A stretch of 64,000 nucleotides of DNA from Nanoperiomorbus sp963544155 (lineage in GTDB: Bacteria > Patescibacteriota > Saccharimonadia > Saccharimonadales > Saccharimonadaceae). Shown in pieces: positions 14,131 to 22,702 of this stretch. Position numbers and translations under genes: made by a program. The stretch spans positions 1 to 64,000 of the forward strand of contig CAUUDW010000002.1 in the NCBI GenBank assembly GCA_963544155.1, given 5' to 3'. The notes below the pieces were generated by a model. It saw nothing but the letters and a program-made list of their open reading frames with translations, did not search any database and had not been told where the DNA came from. Positions within the stretch are counted from its first letter, which is position 1, and the number at the start of each line of letters is the position of its first letter.

Positions 14131-15705
14131 ATGCAGAAACTGTCCGGTAAGCTAAGCACTTTCTTCTCCTCTAGACGAGGTGGGGTAGTGGCTCTGATCA
14201 TTGCCATTGGTAGCTTCCTGGGGCTAACTCTGACCAGGCTGACCGGCTCATCAATCTGGTTTGACGAGTCATTCAGCTCTTACCTGATGCGCTTTGACTG
14301 GGCAGGTATCACTCATTACACCGCCCTGGATGTTCATCCGCCATTTTATTATTATTGCCTCAAGCTGTGGACTAATCTGCTTGGTAACACTCCGGTAACC
14401 ATCCGACTGTTTAGTGTCGTCTTAGGAGTCATAGCCATCATCTTAGCCTGCCGGCTGGCCAAGCGGCTCTTTGGCTGGCGAGTCGCCTCGCTAACAGCCG
14501 TCCTTCTAGCTATCTCGCCCCTATTCGTCCGCTACGGCATCGAGGCTAGGATGTATATGCTGGTAGCGGTCATCGGACTCTTAGGGATAATAACCTACCT
14601 GCGAGCTGAGACAAGCGGTAAACGATGCCGGTATCTGCTCTATGGCTTCATCATAGCCCTGGGTATGTGGACACACTACCTGATGATTACCGTCTGGCTG
14701 AGTGTTTGGGTCTATCGCTATCTAAGGCTCCGCCGGCAAGGCTGCAAGGGCAGAAAGCTGCTACGCAGTTTCTTTAGCGCCGACTGGCTGATAGCTCACG
14801 CCGTCGCCATTATCGCCTTTCTACCATGGATACCTCATGTGTTACATCAGCTCCGAGGTATGTCCAGCGGCTACTGGATCCCGGCTGTGACTGTCAATAC
14901 CTTGGGTGATTACTGGTCGAGCCTCACTCTCTACAGCGAAGCTTCCGGCACGGACGGCTGGTGGGCGGTATTGGTTTGGGTAATCCTTGTCCTGACAGCC
15001 ACAGTAAGCCGGCAGGTATACTGCAAGTCTAAGCAGGCTAGCCGACCCTCGCTACTCTTGACCTTGGTAGTAGCGGTCGCTCCCATACTATGGCTCATGC
15101 TGCTATCTTTCTATCCCTTTAAGTCAGTTTTCGTTGATCGCTACCTGATGGTGGCAGTAATCTTCACTGTGATCTGGCTAGCGGCAATCATCGTCCGGTC
15201 ACCTAATCGACAGCTCGCCGGCCTACTACTCACCTTAGCAGTAGTCGCCTCTATTTGCGGCGTTCACAATGTTTATCGTCTCGGTAATTACAATCGCTAC
15301 TTTAACGGTTCCGCTAAGAATACCATGACCGGTGAAGTAGTGGAGCAGATTAACGCCACTAAGGATAATACTCCGATCATCCTGACCGGAGCTTACAATT
15401 ACTACGAGGCAGCCGTCTATGAGCAGAAGTCACATCCCGTCTACTATGTCCGGAGTGAAGTCGGAGACTCTGAGGTCGGCTCACTTCAGATGCTCAAAGA
15501 TAATCGACTGGGTAAAGGGATTACCGACCTGCAACGGTTCTTAGCGACTGAGCAACAAGTCTGGCTAGCCGGTTACAGTACCGACCAAGCCACCATTGCT
15601 CCATTAAGTCGGATGACCGGCTGGCGAGCCGCTAAGACCATCTCCGTCCCCGACCCGATCACCGGCGAGAGCCATTACAAAGCGACACTATACGTTAAAC
15701 AATAG
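14131..15705 (+). CDS. Membrane GT-C glycosyltransferase (GT39/PMT-like family)
   Basis: A polytopic membrane protein of 524 residues with about 10-12 membrane helices. The first extracytoplasmic loop carries the acidic motif SIWFDESFSSY and a DVHPPFYYY segment, typical of GT-C enzymes that use polyprenyl-phosphate sugars (dolichyl-phosphate-mannose mannosyltransferase-like). A globular C-terminal part follows the last helix. The ATG at 14131 is chosen over the upstream frame because TATAAT (14119-14124) ends 6 nt before it. A GC-rich hairpin with a T-run follows at 15730. It probably glycosylates a lipid or surface protein; donor and acceptor are unknown. Confidence 0.82.
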   Translation: MQKLSGKLSTFFSSRRGGVVALIIAIGSFLGLTLTRLTGSSIWFDESFSSYLMRFDWAGITHYTALDVHPPFYYYCLKLWTNLLGNTPVTIRLFSVVLGVIAIILACRLAKRLFGWRVASLTAVLLAISPLFVRYGIEARMYMLVAVIGLLGIITYLRAETSGKRCRYLLYGFIIALGMWTHYLMITVWLSVWVYRYLRLRRQGCKGRKLLRSFFSADWLIAHAVAIIAFLPWIPHVLHQLRGMSSGYWIPAVTVNTLGDYWSSLTLYSEASGTDGWWAVLVWVILVLTATVSRQVYCKSKQASRPSLLLTLVVAVAPILWLMLLSFYPFKSVFVDRYLMVAVIFTVIWLAAIIVRSPNRQLAGLLLTLAVVASICGVHNVYRLGNYNRYFNGSAKNTMTGEVVEQINATKDNTPIILTGAYNYYEAAVYEQKSHPVYYVRSEVGDSEVGSLQMLKDNRLGKGITDLQRFLATEQQVWLAGYSTDQATIAPLSRMTGWRAAKTISVPDPITGESHYKATLYVKQ

Positions 15706-15729
15706 ATTAGTTCCATCCGTTGTGTCTAT

Positions 15730-15753
15730 GGGGGGTTAATTTGTCCCCCTTTT
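15730..15753 (+). terminator. Intrinsic terminator after the GT-C gene
   Basis: A GGGGG/CCCCC stem with a loop of about 9 nt is followed by TTTT. Confidence 0.65.
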
Positions 15754-15833
15754 GACGAAGTGCCAGTACGTTAATGCAGGAACTTGAAACGTGTCTTTAT
15801 TTAGCTTATCCTTTGCAGTTAAGTCGTTAATTT

Positions 15834-15872
15834 AAGACTAGTCTTGACGCATAAGCACTTTCATGATATAGT
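15834..15872 (+). promoter_or_regulatory. Promoter with overlapping palindrome upstream of the 15903 gene
   Basis: TTGACG (15844-15849), a 17-bp spacer and TATAGT (15867-15872). A perfect 12-bp palindrome, AAGACTAGTCTT (15834-15845), overlaps the -35 box and could be an operator. Confidence 0.7.
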
Positions 15873-15902
15873 ATAGCCAGTTTAACGAAAGGAAAACCAA
15901 AA

Positions 15903-16187
15903 ATGATAGATCGAAAACGTAAAGCTTTCCGGGATGCTGACTTTAATAGCAACACCAAGCCGGAAGATATCAAGTACTACGTAGGTGAGAAGTTTGACCA
16001 AGCGGGCTTGCCTGATCCATACTTGGAGGATCATGACCAGGTTGACCAAAACAATGACGACCGTGATGGTCGAGGTATCCCGGCTAACTTTGCCGCCTTA
16101 GCGAAGCCGACTACTACGGCAGTCCGAGAGCGGAAACCTGTCGAATCCCGTCTACAGAAAGTTGATCAGTCGGAGCAGTCAAAGTAA
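15903..16187 (+). CDS. Small acidic hypothetical protein
   Basis: A protein of 94 residues, highly charged and probably disordered (DHDQVDQNNDDRDGRG), with no signal peptide or membrane segment. AAAGGA lies about 9 nt before the ATG, a textbook promoter precedes it and a perfect terminator follows, so it forms a complete single-gene transcription unit. I do not recognise a family. Confidence 0.7.
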   Translation: MIDRKRKAFRDADFNSNTKPEDIKYYVGEKFDQAGLPDPYLEDHDQVDQNNDDRDGRGIPANFAALAKPTTTAVRERKPVESRLQKVDQSEQSK

Positions 16188-16215
16188 ATCGCATCGGCCC
16201 CCTACCGATAGTCAA

Positions 16216-16244
16216 CAAAAATATCCCCGAGCGGGATATTTTTG
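16216..16244. terminator. Strong intrinsic terminator
   Basis: CAAAAATATCCC (16216-16227) and GGGATATTTTTG (16233-16244) form a perfect 12-bp stem with a 5-nt loop, U-rich on the downstream side. Confidence 0.9.
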
Positions 16245-16279
16245 TGTTATCATATCCCTGTAAGCTAAGTGAGGGACTT

Positions 16280-17863
16280 ATGGAAAAAACAAATACCAAA
16301 TATATCTTTGTCACGGGAGGAGTGATCTCCGGAGTAGGTAAGGGGATAGCTGCCGCCAGCATGGGAGCGATCCTTAAAGGTAAAGGACTTAAGGTCAGCA
16401 TCCAGAAGTGCGACCCCTATCTCAACGTTGATGCCGGGCTACTTAACCCGGCCGAGCACGGCGAATGCTTCGTAACGAAAGATGGAGCAGAAACTGACCT
16501 TGACCTAGGTCATTACGAGCGGTTTCTCGACGAAGAAACAACTAGGGATTCCATTACTCTATCCGGTAAGCTCTATCAGGAGCTGATCAGAAAGGAGCGC
16601 TCGGGCGGCTTTCACGGCAAGACCGTCCAGCTGGTTCCTCATCTGACAGATGCTATCCACCAGTCAATTCTCAGAGCTAGCCAAGGAAGCGATGTTCACC
16701 TGGTCGAGATCGGTGGCACGATCGGTGATTACGAGGGGCTGGCTTTCGTCGAGGCCATCCGCACTTTCTCCAGCCTCGTCGGACAGCAGAATTGTCTCTA
16801 TGTCTCAGTTGTCTACGTACCGTGGCTCAAAATCAGCCAGGAGTTTAAGACTAAGCCGGCTCAGAACGCCCTACAAGATCTCAGAGGCTTTGGTATCATC
16901 CCTGATATTGTCTTAGCCCGCACCGAGAAGATGGCACCTCGAGCCATCGCCGATAAGATCGCCCGCTTCGCTAACATTCCTAAGCAGGCAGTGGTAATCT
17001 TACCCGACATTAAGTCAGTCTACGACGTACCCTTTAACCTACTTAAGAGTGATATCGCAGAAGTATTAAACCAGTTTGTCAATATAGACAACCAGCCCGA
17101 TATGTCGGCTTGGGAGAAGCTCCGCCGGATTAGCAGTCAACGCTATGACCGGACGATAACTGTCGGGCTGGTAGCTAAGTATACCGACAATACCGATACC
17201 TATATCTCGGTGACCGAAGCACTCAAAGCCGCTTCGTATGCTAACCAAGTCAACCTGGAGCTCAAGTGGCTCAATGCTGAGACGGTGACCGATGAGGAGC
17301 TAGCCTCAGTTGATGGCATCTTAGTGCCGGGTGGTTTCGGCACACGAGGACTGGAAGGCAAGATTAAAGCAGCTGATTACGCCCTGACTCACGACAAGCC
17401 ATACCTTGGACTATGCCTAGGTCTCCAGATGGCAGCCATCGCCGCTGCCAGGCGAGGTGGACTAGAAAGAGCAACCAGCGCCGAGATTGACCCTGAGTCA
17501 AGAGATGACGTCATCTACATCATGGATGATCAGAAGGGTAAAGAATCGACCGGCGGCACAATGCGCCTGGGTAATTACCCGGCTAAACTGGTCGCCGGTA
17601 GCCAAGTGGCTCAGATCTACGGTACGACTACAGTGACCGAACGTCATCGTCATCGCTATGAAGTCAACCAAGCTTTCCTTAGCTATATCAATGACGGCGG
17701 ACTGATCGTCTCCGGTACATCGCCGGATGGTCGTCTGGTTGAGTTCGTCGAAGCACCTCAGCATCGCTTCTTCGTCGCCACCCAGGCTCACCCCGAGTTT
17801 CGCTCCCGTCCTATGCGACCGCATCCGCTATTCACCGCCTTCATCCGGGCGCTGTCAATTTAA
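16280..17863 (+). CDS. pyrG: CTP synthase
   Basis: An enzyme of 527 residues that makes CTP from UTP, ATP and glutamine. The N-terminal synthase domain has FVTGGVISGVGKG and KCDPYLNVDAG. The C-terminal class I glutamine amidotransferase domain has its nucleophile Cys379 in LGLCLGLQ and the AHPEFRSRP His-Glu pair. The ATG at 16280 follows GAGGG at a normal distance; an upstream frame to 16244 runs back into the terminator and is not used. TATCAT near 16249 is a possible -10 box. tRNA-Ser(GCU) follows on the same strand. Confidence 0.97.
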   Translation: MEKTNTKYIFVTGGVISGVGKGIAAASMGAILKGKGLKVSIQKCDPYLNVDAGLLNPAEHGECFVTKDGAETDLDLGHYERFLDEETTRDSITLSGKLYQELIRKERSGGFHGKTVQLVPHLTDAIHQSILRASQGSDVHLVEIGGTIGDYEGLAFVEAIRTFSSLVGQQNCLYVSVVYVPWLKISQEFKTKPAQNALQDLRGFGIIPDIVLARTEKMAPRAIADKIARFANIPKQAVVILPDIKSVYDVPFNLLKSDIAEVLNQFVNIDNQPDMSAWEKLRRISSQRYDRTITVGLVAKYTDNTDTYISVTEALKAASYANQVNLELKWLNAETVTDEELASVDGILVPGGFGTRGLEGKIKAADYALTHDKPYLGLCLGLQMAAIAAARRGGLERATSAEIDPESRDDVIYIMDDQKGKESTGGTMRLGNYPAKLVAGSQVAQIYGTTTVTERHRHRYEVNQAFLSYINDGGLIVSGTSPDGRLVEFVEAPQHRFFVATQAHPEFRSRPMRPHPLFTAFIRALSI

Positions 17864-17892
17864 GCTGATCTCTGCTAGAATAACTGTTAGCT

Positions 17893-17985
17893 GGAGGAGT
17901 ACCCAAGTGGCTGAAGGGGACGGTTCGCTAAACCGTTAGGTTGGAGAAATCTGGCGCGGGAGTTCGAATCTCCCCTCCTCCGCCA
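17893..17985 (+). tRNA. tRNA-Ser (anticodon GCU)
   Basis: Acceptor GGAGGAG pairs with CTCCTCC (17975-17981), with discriminator G and encoded CCA. The anticodon loop TCGCTAA gives GCU, with a long variable arm. An extended -10 box TGC-TAGAAT (17876-17881) precedes it. Confidence 0.95.
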
Positions 17986-18021
17986 AGCAATTATTTAACT
18001 AGCTTATGCTATAATAATTCT

Positions 18022-18663
18022 ATGCAAGATAGTGGATCAGGCAATACGCCTCTTTCGCCTATAGAAGGCCAAGACAAACAAGCACCTCTGCCACCGATGG
18101 GGCAGGGTAATGCGACTCAACCGGCAAGTAACACCCCGACGAGCGGTCAAACACCGTCAGTCGCCGACCGGGTACCGGACTTACCGCCGATCACCTGGAC
18201 AGCCAGCAGCTCGATATCGCCTCAGCGGAGTAAGAAATGGTATCAGATCGCCGCTGCGATATTCAGCCTGGTACTCATCTTCGTCATAGCTATGGTCGCC
18301 ATCAAGAGGATGGAGCTGGTCTCAGCGATCACCATTGCCGTCTTACTGATAGTGATGTACATCGCCCTGGTCAGCTCAGCTAAGCTACCAAGCAGGGTAG
18401 TCAAGTATACTATCTCCGGTAAAGGGATAGACATTAACGATAAATTGCACCCATATAGCGAGTTTCATTCTTTCGGCGTCCGCCGGAGCGACAAGCTGTG
18501 GCAGTTGGTCTTGATACCCAACCGCCAGTTCGGTATGGAAGTCACGCCATATATCAGTGAGACTGACGGTGAGAAAATCGTCGATATGCTGGCCAACTTC
18601 CTACCCATGGAAGAAGTGCCCGAGCGGGGTATTGATAAGCTCATCCGCTACCTCAAGCTGTAA
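18022..18663 (+). CDS. Two-TM hypothetical membrane protein with PH-like C-terminal region
   Basis: A protein of 213 residues. The first 70 residues are Pro/Gln/Ser-rich and probably disordered. Two adjacent membrane helices follow (IAAAIFSLVLIFVIAMVAIK and LVSAITIAVLLIVMYIALV). The last 95 residues resemble the small beta domains (bacterial PH-like) found after such hairpins; that is an inference. TGC-TATAAT (18010-18015) ends 6 nt before ATG 18022, so the upstream frame through the tRNA is rejected and the mRNA is likely leaderless. Its function is unknown. Confidence 0.75.
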   Translation: MQDSGSGNTPLSPIEGQDKQAPLPPMGQGNATQPASNTPTSGQTPSVADRVPDLPPITWTASSSISPQRSKKWYQIAAAIFSLVLIFVIAMVAIKRMELVSAITIAVLLIVMYIALVSSAKLPSRVVKYTISGKGIDINDKLHPYSEFHSFGVRRSDKLWQLVLIPNRQFGMEVTPYISETDGEKIVDMLANFLPMEEVPERGIDKLIRYLKL

Positions 18664-18684
18664 GCGTGCTATACTAGCAGTCGG

Positions 18685-18774
18685 GGAAGGGTGCAGGAGT
18701 GGTTGATCTGGTCGCTCTCGAAAAGCGATAAGACCGCAAGGTCTTCGAGGGTTCGAATCCCTCCTCTTCCGCCA
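18685..18774 (+). tRNA. tRNA-Ser (anticodon CGA)
   Basis: Acceptor GGAAGGG pairs with CTCTTCC, with discriminator G and encoded CCA. The anticodon loop CTCGAAA gives CGA, with a long variable arm. An extended -10 box TGC-TATACT lies at 18669-18674. Confidence 0.95.
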
Positions 18775-18817
18775 AGCTATAGACATTATTCGTTATGCCC
18801 TCAAATGGTTCTAGCGG

Positions 18818-19519
18818 CTACTTAGGCTGAGTTAAGATAGCCACGGCAGTAATATGCCTAACACCGGCGCTTTTAAGGAGTCCGGCGGCTCTGATCATGG
18901 TCGAGCCGGTCGTCCAGATATCATCAAGTAGCAGAACGCTCCTCGGGATATCATCATTAACCGGCTGATCATAGGCGGGGGAGAGAACTAGCGACTTACT
19001 GATCAGACGACGCCGATCCAGAGCACTCAGCTGATGCTGAGATAAGTTGTCCGTCCTCATGAGAATACGGTCAGCTACCATCAGCTGACGCCTCTCGGTT
19101 AATTGCTTCGCCACCAGGAGCATATGATCAAAGCCCCGCTCTCTAATATGGCTAGCTACCGTAGGAATAGGGACGATTACCGTCTCTGCCGACAGGTCAC
19201 CCAGCCGCAGATCGATCAGCCCAGCTAAGATCTGCGCCGAGGCCACTTCGCTATGAAACTTATAGCCGTCAACCAGGCGTTTCAGCGATCCCTGCCTAGG
19301 AGCGATAGAGATCAACCTAGTGAAACAAGATAGCGCTTTATGACAATTAGGACAGAGGTTATCCGCTGAGCATCTACCACGGCAGTTCAAGCAAACGGAG
19401 TACGGCTGCTCAGCTACGTCATAAATACAACGCTTACAATAAGTACTACCTACAACACCACAACGCTTACAAATATGGGGTGAAAGTAGCCCGAGCAAAT
19501 CGTCTAACAGTAGTAGCAT
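18818..19519 (-). CDS. comF: ComF-family amidophosphoribosyltransferase-like protein
   Basis: A protein of 233 residues. The N-terminus carries four CxxC pairs (CKRC, CKRC, CLNC, CPNC) forming a zinc ribbon. The C-terminal phosphoribosyltransferase domain has LLLDDIWTTGSTM, the PRPP-binding motif. ComF proteins act in competence, linked to handling of imported single-stranded DNA. The ATG at 19519 gives a start just before the first zinc cysteines; a longer in-frame extension to 19645 crosses the divergent hsp20 promoter and looks unlike coding sequence. DNA uptake fits the T4SS genes elsewhere in the window. Confidence 0.88.
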   Translation of the reverse strand: MLLLLDDLLGLLSPHICKRCGVVGSTYCKRCIYDVAEQPYSVCLNCRGRCSADNLCPNCHKALSCFTRLISIAPRQGSLKRLVDGYKFHSEVASAQILAGLIDLRLGDLSAETVIVPIPTVASHIRERGFDHMLLVAKQLTERRQLMVADRILMRTDNLSQHQLSALDRRRLISKSLVLSPAYDQPVNDDIPRSVLLLDDIWTTGSTMIRAAGLLKSAGVRHITAVAILTQPK

Positions 19520-19553
19520 TGTCTTTTTTACACTTCTAACAGCACTCCGGTAG

Positions 19554-19582
19554 TTGTCAATCAGTGGTAACTTAGTTATAAT
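19554..19582 (+). promoter_or_regulatory. hsp20 promoter
   Basis: TTGTCA (19554-19559), a 17-bp spacer and TATAAT (19577-19582). No clear CIRCE repeat overlaps it. Confidence 0.75.
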
Positions 19583-19627
19583 TATGCCATAAACGCTGAC
19601 ATTATGTAAGCGAATGTAAGGAGGAGA

Positions 19628-20107
19628 ATGGCGAGAGGACAACAAGGCGATGATCTGCTGATTGATGGCTTAGATGGCGATTTAGCTAAGGCACTATTCA
19701 GCACCGATGATCCCGCCGATAATTCTAGTAACGGTAATCAGACTGTGGCGAGTAATAGCCGAGACGGCGAATACGACTCTGTACCGGGTCAGCTGGCAGT
19801 AGATGTGTATGAGACGCCGGAGCAGCTGATAGTTAAGGCTCGGACGGCCGGCGTCAACAAGAACGACCTGGACGTCAGTATCGCTGATGGTGTGCTGACC
19901 ATTAGCGGTACACTGAGCAGTGGTGATGACAGCGATGCCACTCACTGGCATGTCCAAGAGTGCTACTGGGGAGAGTTCAGCCGAACGTTAGTTCTACCCG
20001 TAGCAGTCAAAGAGGACGAGGTCAAGGCTGTGCTGAAGGATGGCGTGCTAACCATCGCCTTTAATAAGGTCAAGCAAGAGCAGGCTCGTAAGATCCAGAT
20101 CCAGTAG
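19628..20107 (+). CDS. hsp20: Hsp20/alpha-crystallin small heat-shock protein
   Basis: A protein of 159 residues. After a variable, acidic N-terminal 50 residues comes the alpha-crystallin beta-sandwich (VDVYETPEQLIVKARTAGV, then the conserved 'DGVLTISG' and 'LKDGVLTIAF' strands). It holds unfolding proteins in the cytoplasm. AAGGAGGA precedes the ATG. The transcription unit is complete, with promoter 19554-19582 and terminator 20132-20158. It is unlinked from groESL, which is about 9 kb away. Confidence 0.94.
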   Translation: MARGQQGDDLLIDGLDGDLAKALFSTDDPADNSSNGNQTVASNSRDGEYDSVPGQLAVDVYETPEQLIVKARTAGVNKNDLDVSIADGVLTISGTLSSGDDSDATHWHVQECYWGEFSRTLVLPVAVKEDEVKAVLKDGVLTIAFNKVKQEQARKIQIQ

Positions 20108-20131
20108 CCTTTAAGCATAGCTACACGAAAT

Positions 20132-20158
20132 AAAGCGGTGAGATAATCACCGCTTTTT
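20132..20158 (+). terminator. Intrinsic terminator after hsp20
   Basis: AAAGCGGTGA (20132-20141) and TCACCGCTTT (20147-20156) form a perfect 10-bp stem followed by further T. It may also serve the convergent pilin operon. Confidence 0.92.
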
Positions 20159-20220
20159 AGTATCTTTATCACCCTTTTTTTGGTTCCGGTACTATTTGGT
20201 AGTACGGGTCTCAAACAGCC

Positions 20221-20661
20221 TTAAGCTAGTAGGGAAGTGATCAGCATTGTCACTGTAGCCGAGGAGCCATTAGCAGCCCCGCCGGCCCCAACTACCGAGA
20301 CTACCCAGCCGACTACCGCATAACCGAGGATAGCTACTACTAAGCCGACGATCGAGTACATGATAGTATGCATAGCATCTTTCACCTTAGCATTATCGCC
20401 GCCCGATAAGACATAGCGGATACCGCCATAGATGATCATAAAGATAGACAAGATGCCGACGATGAAGAGCATCAGATTGATGATCCTCGGTATGATGGCT
20501 GACTGACCGTTAAATAGGTTCGATGGCTGACCCTCACCCCGGTACGGTCCAGAAAAGACATCTGTCAGGGAAAGTGCCGATACCGTCAGAGAGCCCACCA
20601 TCGACAGTACGCCGGCCAAAGCTAACCCGGCAGCAGGCTTGGATGGTAGGCTTCTCGACAT
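20221..20661 (-). CDS. T4SS pilin-like (VirB2/TrbC-type) membrane protein, paralogue 7
   Basis: A protein of 146 residues, last in a run of seven related genes. An N-terminal signal-like hydrophobic segment (AGLALAGVLSMVGSLTVSAL) is followed by the family core. The core is a membrane helix with IMIIYGGIRYVLSGGDNAKVKDA, then a second helix with YSIVGLVVAILGYAVVGWVV. Short two-helix proteins of this type are pilus subunits in conjugation-type T4SS. GAGG precedes the ATG. Its unusual Ala/Gly/Ser tail (VGAGGAANGSSATVTMLITS) extends beyond the second helix, unlike its neighbours. Confidence 0.8.
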   Translation of the reverse strand: MSRSLPSKPAAGLALAGVLSMVGSLTVSALSLTDVFSGPYRGEGQPSNLFNGQSAIIPRIINLMLFIVGILSIFMIIYGGIRYVLSGGDNAKVKDAMHTIMYSIVGLVVAILGYAVVGWVVSVVGAGGAANGSSATVTMLITSLLA

Positions 20662-20686
20662 AGTTTAGTTCCTCACTCTCTTAAAC

Positions 20687-21106
20687 TTAATTTGTTGTCT
20701 TAAACTGAGTGAAGACCCAGTTGACCAGAGCGTAGGCTAGGATAGCAACGATCAGACCTACGACTGAGTAGAGGATAGTCTGACGAGCACTCTCGACCTG
20801 CTTCTCATCACCATGGGCGGTCACAAACCTGATACCGGCATAGATGATCATAATCACTGCCAGTAAACCGACGATAAAGAGCATGGTATTAATGATAGTA
20901 GTAATAACACCCTGATTGCCATCTAATTCCTTGGCTTGACCCTTGCCTCGGCTACAGTCATCCTGTAAGGCACCGCCAATCCCATCATCAACTTTACAAG
21001 CTGCATGAGCAGGCAAGCTGGATAAAACGCCTAGCCCGGTCATCACTAGTGCCATGCTCGCTACTACGACGAAGCCCGCCATAACCTTCTTAAACATATT
21101 CTTCAT
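20687..21106 (-). CDS. T4SS pilin-like membrane protein, paralogue 6
   Basis: A protein of 139 residues. A clear signal peptide ends near PAHA-A (residue 35). After a short charged loop with two Cys come the two membrane helices with the family signature MIIYAGIRFVTAHGDEKQVE and the SVVGLIVAILAYALVNWVF helix. A strong AGGAGGAAGG ribosome site suggests high expression, as expected for a structural subunit. The core is closely similar to the next two upstream paralogues. Confidence 0.82.
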   Translation of the reverse strand: MKNMFKKVMAGFVVVASMALVMTGLGVLSSLPAHAACKVDDGIGGALQDDCSRGKGQAKELDGNQGVITTIINTMLFIVGLLAVIMIIYAGIRFVTAHGDEKQVESARQTILYSVVGLIVAILAYALVNWVFTQFKTTN

Positions 21107-21182
21107 TATCTTCCTTCCTCCTATTTTTTCATTTTATTTCCATCATTATAGAACAGTCAGTCAGTAATTACAATCACCGCCA

Positions 21183-21566
21183 CTACTTAAACCTGTCAAA
21201 GATAAAGGTGACCAGAGCATAGGCGAGGATAGCGATGATCAAGCCTGCTACCGAGTAGACGATGGTATCTTTGGCGACCTTGACCTGCTTCTCATCGCCG
21301 TGGGCGGTAATATAGCGGATACCGCCATAGATGACCATGATCACCGCTAGAGCCCCGGCGATGAAGAGCATTACATTAATGATAGTGGTGATGATATCCG
21401 GCAAATCTTGCTTAGCAGAGCCGCCACCGTCAACCAGCTTGGCACCATTCTGCGCCTCATCTCTAGAGTCAGCATATACCGGCAGGCTGACCGGTGACAC
21501 TGCGGTAAAGACCATAGCTAGGCACATTACCACCGCCAGTACTTTAGCTTTGCTTATCTGCTTCAT
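21183..21566 (-). CDS. T4SS pilin-like membrane protein, paralogue 5
   Basis: A protein of 127 residues with a signal peptide ending near VYA-DS. The core motif MVIYGGIRYITAHGDEKQVK is followed by YSVAGLIIAILAYALVTFIF. AAGGAGG precedes the ATG. The extracytoplasmic loop between signal and first helix is only about 30 residues and lacks Cys, unlike paralogue 4. Confidence 0.82.
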   Translation of the reverse strand: MKQISKAKVLAVVMCLAMVFTAVSPVSLPVYADSRDEAQNGAKLVDGGGSAKQDLPDIITTIINVMLFIAGALAVIMVIYGGIRYITAHGDEKQVKVAKDTIVYSVAGLIIAILAYALVTFIFDRFK

Positions 21567-21581
21567 CTTCCTCCTTATCTT

Positions 21582-21989
21582 TTACAGATTACTCAGCACG
21601 AAATTAACCAGAGCATAGGCGAGGATAGCGATGATCAGTCCGATGACTGAGTAAGTGACGATCAAGCGGGCACTCTCGACCTGTTTCTCATTGCCATGCG
21701 CCGTCATAAAACGGATTGCGCCATAGATGATCATGATCACCGCTAAAGCCCCGGCGATGAAGAGTACAGTATTGGTAGCATTCTTCAGTGTATTAGATAG
21801 ACCATCCGGCTTGCTCAGATCTTGGCAAGCAGCACTGGAGCTATTAAGAGCACAGGGGCAACCGGCGCTGGTCGGATCTGAGATGCAGTCAGCGAAAACC
21901 GGCTGACTGGTGACCAGTGGTAGCACCGCCAAGAGTAACACCCCGGCGACGAAGAAAGACTTGAGCCTGATGGCAAAACCCCGATTCAT
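21582..21989 (-). CDS. T4SS pilin-like membrane protein, paralogue 4 (Cys-rich loop)
   Basis: A protein of 135 residues. The signal peptide ends near VFA-DC. The mature N-terminal loop has four Cys (DCISDPTSAGCPCALNSSSA, then AACQ), which could form disulfides outside the cell. The core helix motif MIIYGAIRFMTAHGNEKQVE and a second helix follow. The start overlaps the previous stop (TGATG), indicating translational coupling with paralogue 3. Confidence 0.8.
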   Translation of the reverse strand: MNRGFAIRLKSFFVAGVLLLAVLPLVTSQPVFADCISDPTSAGCPCALNSSSAACQDLSKPDGLSNTLKNATNTVLFIAGALAVIMIIYGAIRFMTAHGNEKQVESARLIVTYSVIGLIIAILAYALVNFVLSNL

Positions 21990-22285
21990 CAGCCGATATT
22001 CCCCAGTATGAAATTAACCAGAGCGGCAGCCAGCACGATGACGATGAGCCCGATGACGGTAACAGTGAGAGCCTTCGTAGCTAGGGTAGCTTTCTTAGTA
22101 TCACCACCTGCTGTCATGTACATGATGCCTGAGACTATGATCATGATCACCGCCAGCGCCCCCGCCACAAAGAAAGCGACATTAAAGCCCCCCGAGACAA
22201 CCTTGTCCGGCTCAAGCTGCGGTAGGTCTATCTGACCGTTAGGTACATTCTTGACTGCGGCTGCTATCAGTATATCTTTCGCCAT
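21989..22285 (-). CDS. T4SS pilin-like membrane protein, paralogue 3 (no signal peptide)
   Basis: A protein of 98 residues, the shortest of the set. It lacks a signal peptide and begins MAKDILIAAAVKNVPNG. The two-helix core (MIIVSGIMYMTAGGDTKKAT, then VIGLIVIVLAAALVNFIL) is kept. It starts immediately after the previous stop codon and overlaps the next gene. The lack of a signal suggests direct membrane insertion, possibly by YidC. Confidence 0.8.
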   Translation of the reverse strand: MAKDILIAAAVKNVPNGQIDLPQLEPDKVVSGGFNVAFFVAGALAVIMIIVSGIMYMTAGGDTKKATLATKALTVTVIGLIVIVLAAALVNFILGNIG

Positions 22286-22702
22286 TTACTTCATCCTGCT
22301 TACTATAAAAGATATCACAAAGGCAGCCGATACTGCTAAGACCAGCCCGATAATCGCCGAGGTCAGGGCGGTGCGAGCCTTCTTCGTCTTCTCAGCCACA
22401 CCTTCACCGGTCGACAGCATGAAGAGGTAGCCACTATAGACGATCATCACTGTGGCTATTATACCGACGATCCTCAGTCCCACATCTATCACATTCAGCC
22501 CGATGATCATCGCCACCTCGCCCAGTTTCTTACCGTCTAGGTTGACATGACCGTCATTACAGTCCAGCCCCCGGTACCAGGTAGGGAAGCCCATCACCAT
22601 ATCAGTACAACCGGCATGAGCCTCACCGGCAGGCAGAGCTACACTTACACTGGTGACTACCAGCGCTAAGACGATGATACTCCTACATAATCTCCTGAGC
22701 AT
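22286..22702 (-). CDS. T4SS pilin-like membrane protein, paralogue 2
   Basis: A protein of 138 residues. The signal peptide ends near AHA-GC. A 35-residue loop with two Cys follows, then the diverged core MIVYSGYLFMLSTGEGVAEK and IIGLVLAVSAAFVISFIV. It overlaps the upstream gene by TAATG. It is more distant from paralogues 4-6 than they are from one another. Confidence 0.78.
   Translation of the reverse strand: MLRRLCRSIIVLALVVTSVSVALPAGEAHAGCTDMVMGFPTWYRGLDCNDGHVNLDGKKLGEVAMIIGLNVIDVGLRIVGIIATVMIVYSGYLFMLSTGEGVAEKTKKARTALTSAIIGLVLAVSAAFVISFIVSRMK

Noticed and set aside
19525..19582. CIRCE element at the hsp20 promoter
   Set aside because: A single AGCACTC-like half site is present, but no matching half at 9-bp spacing.
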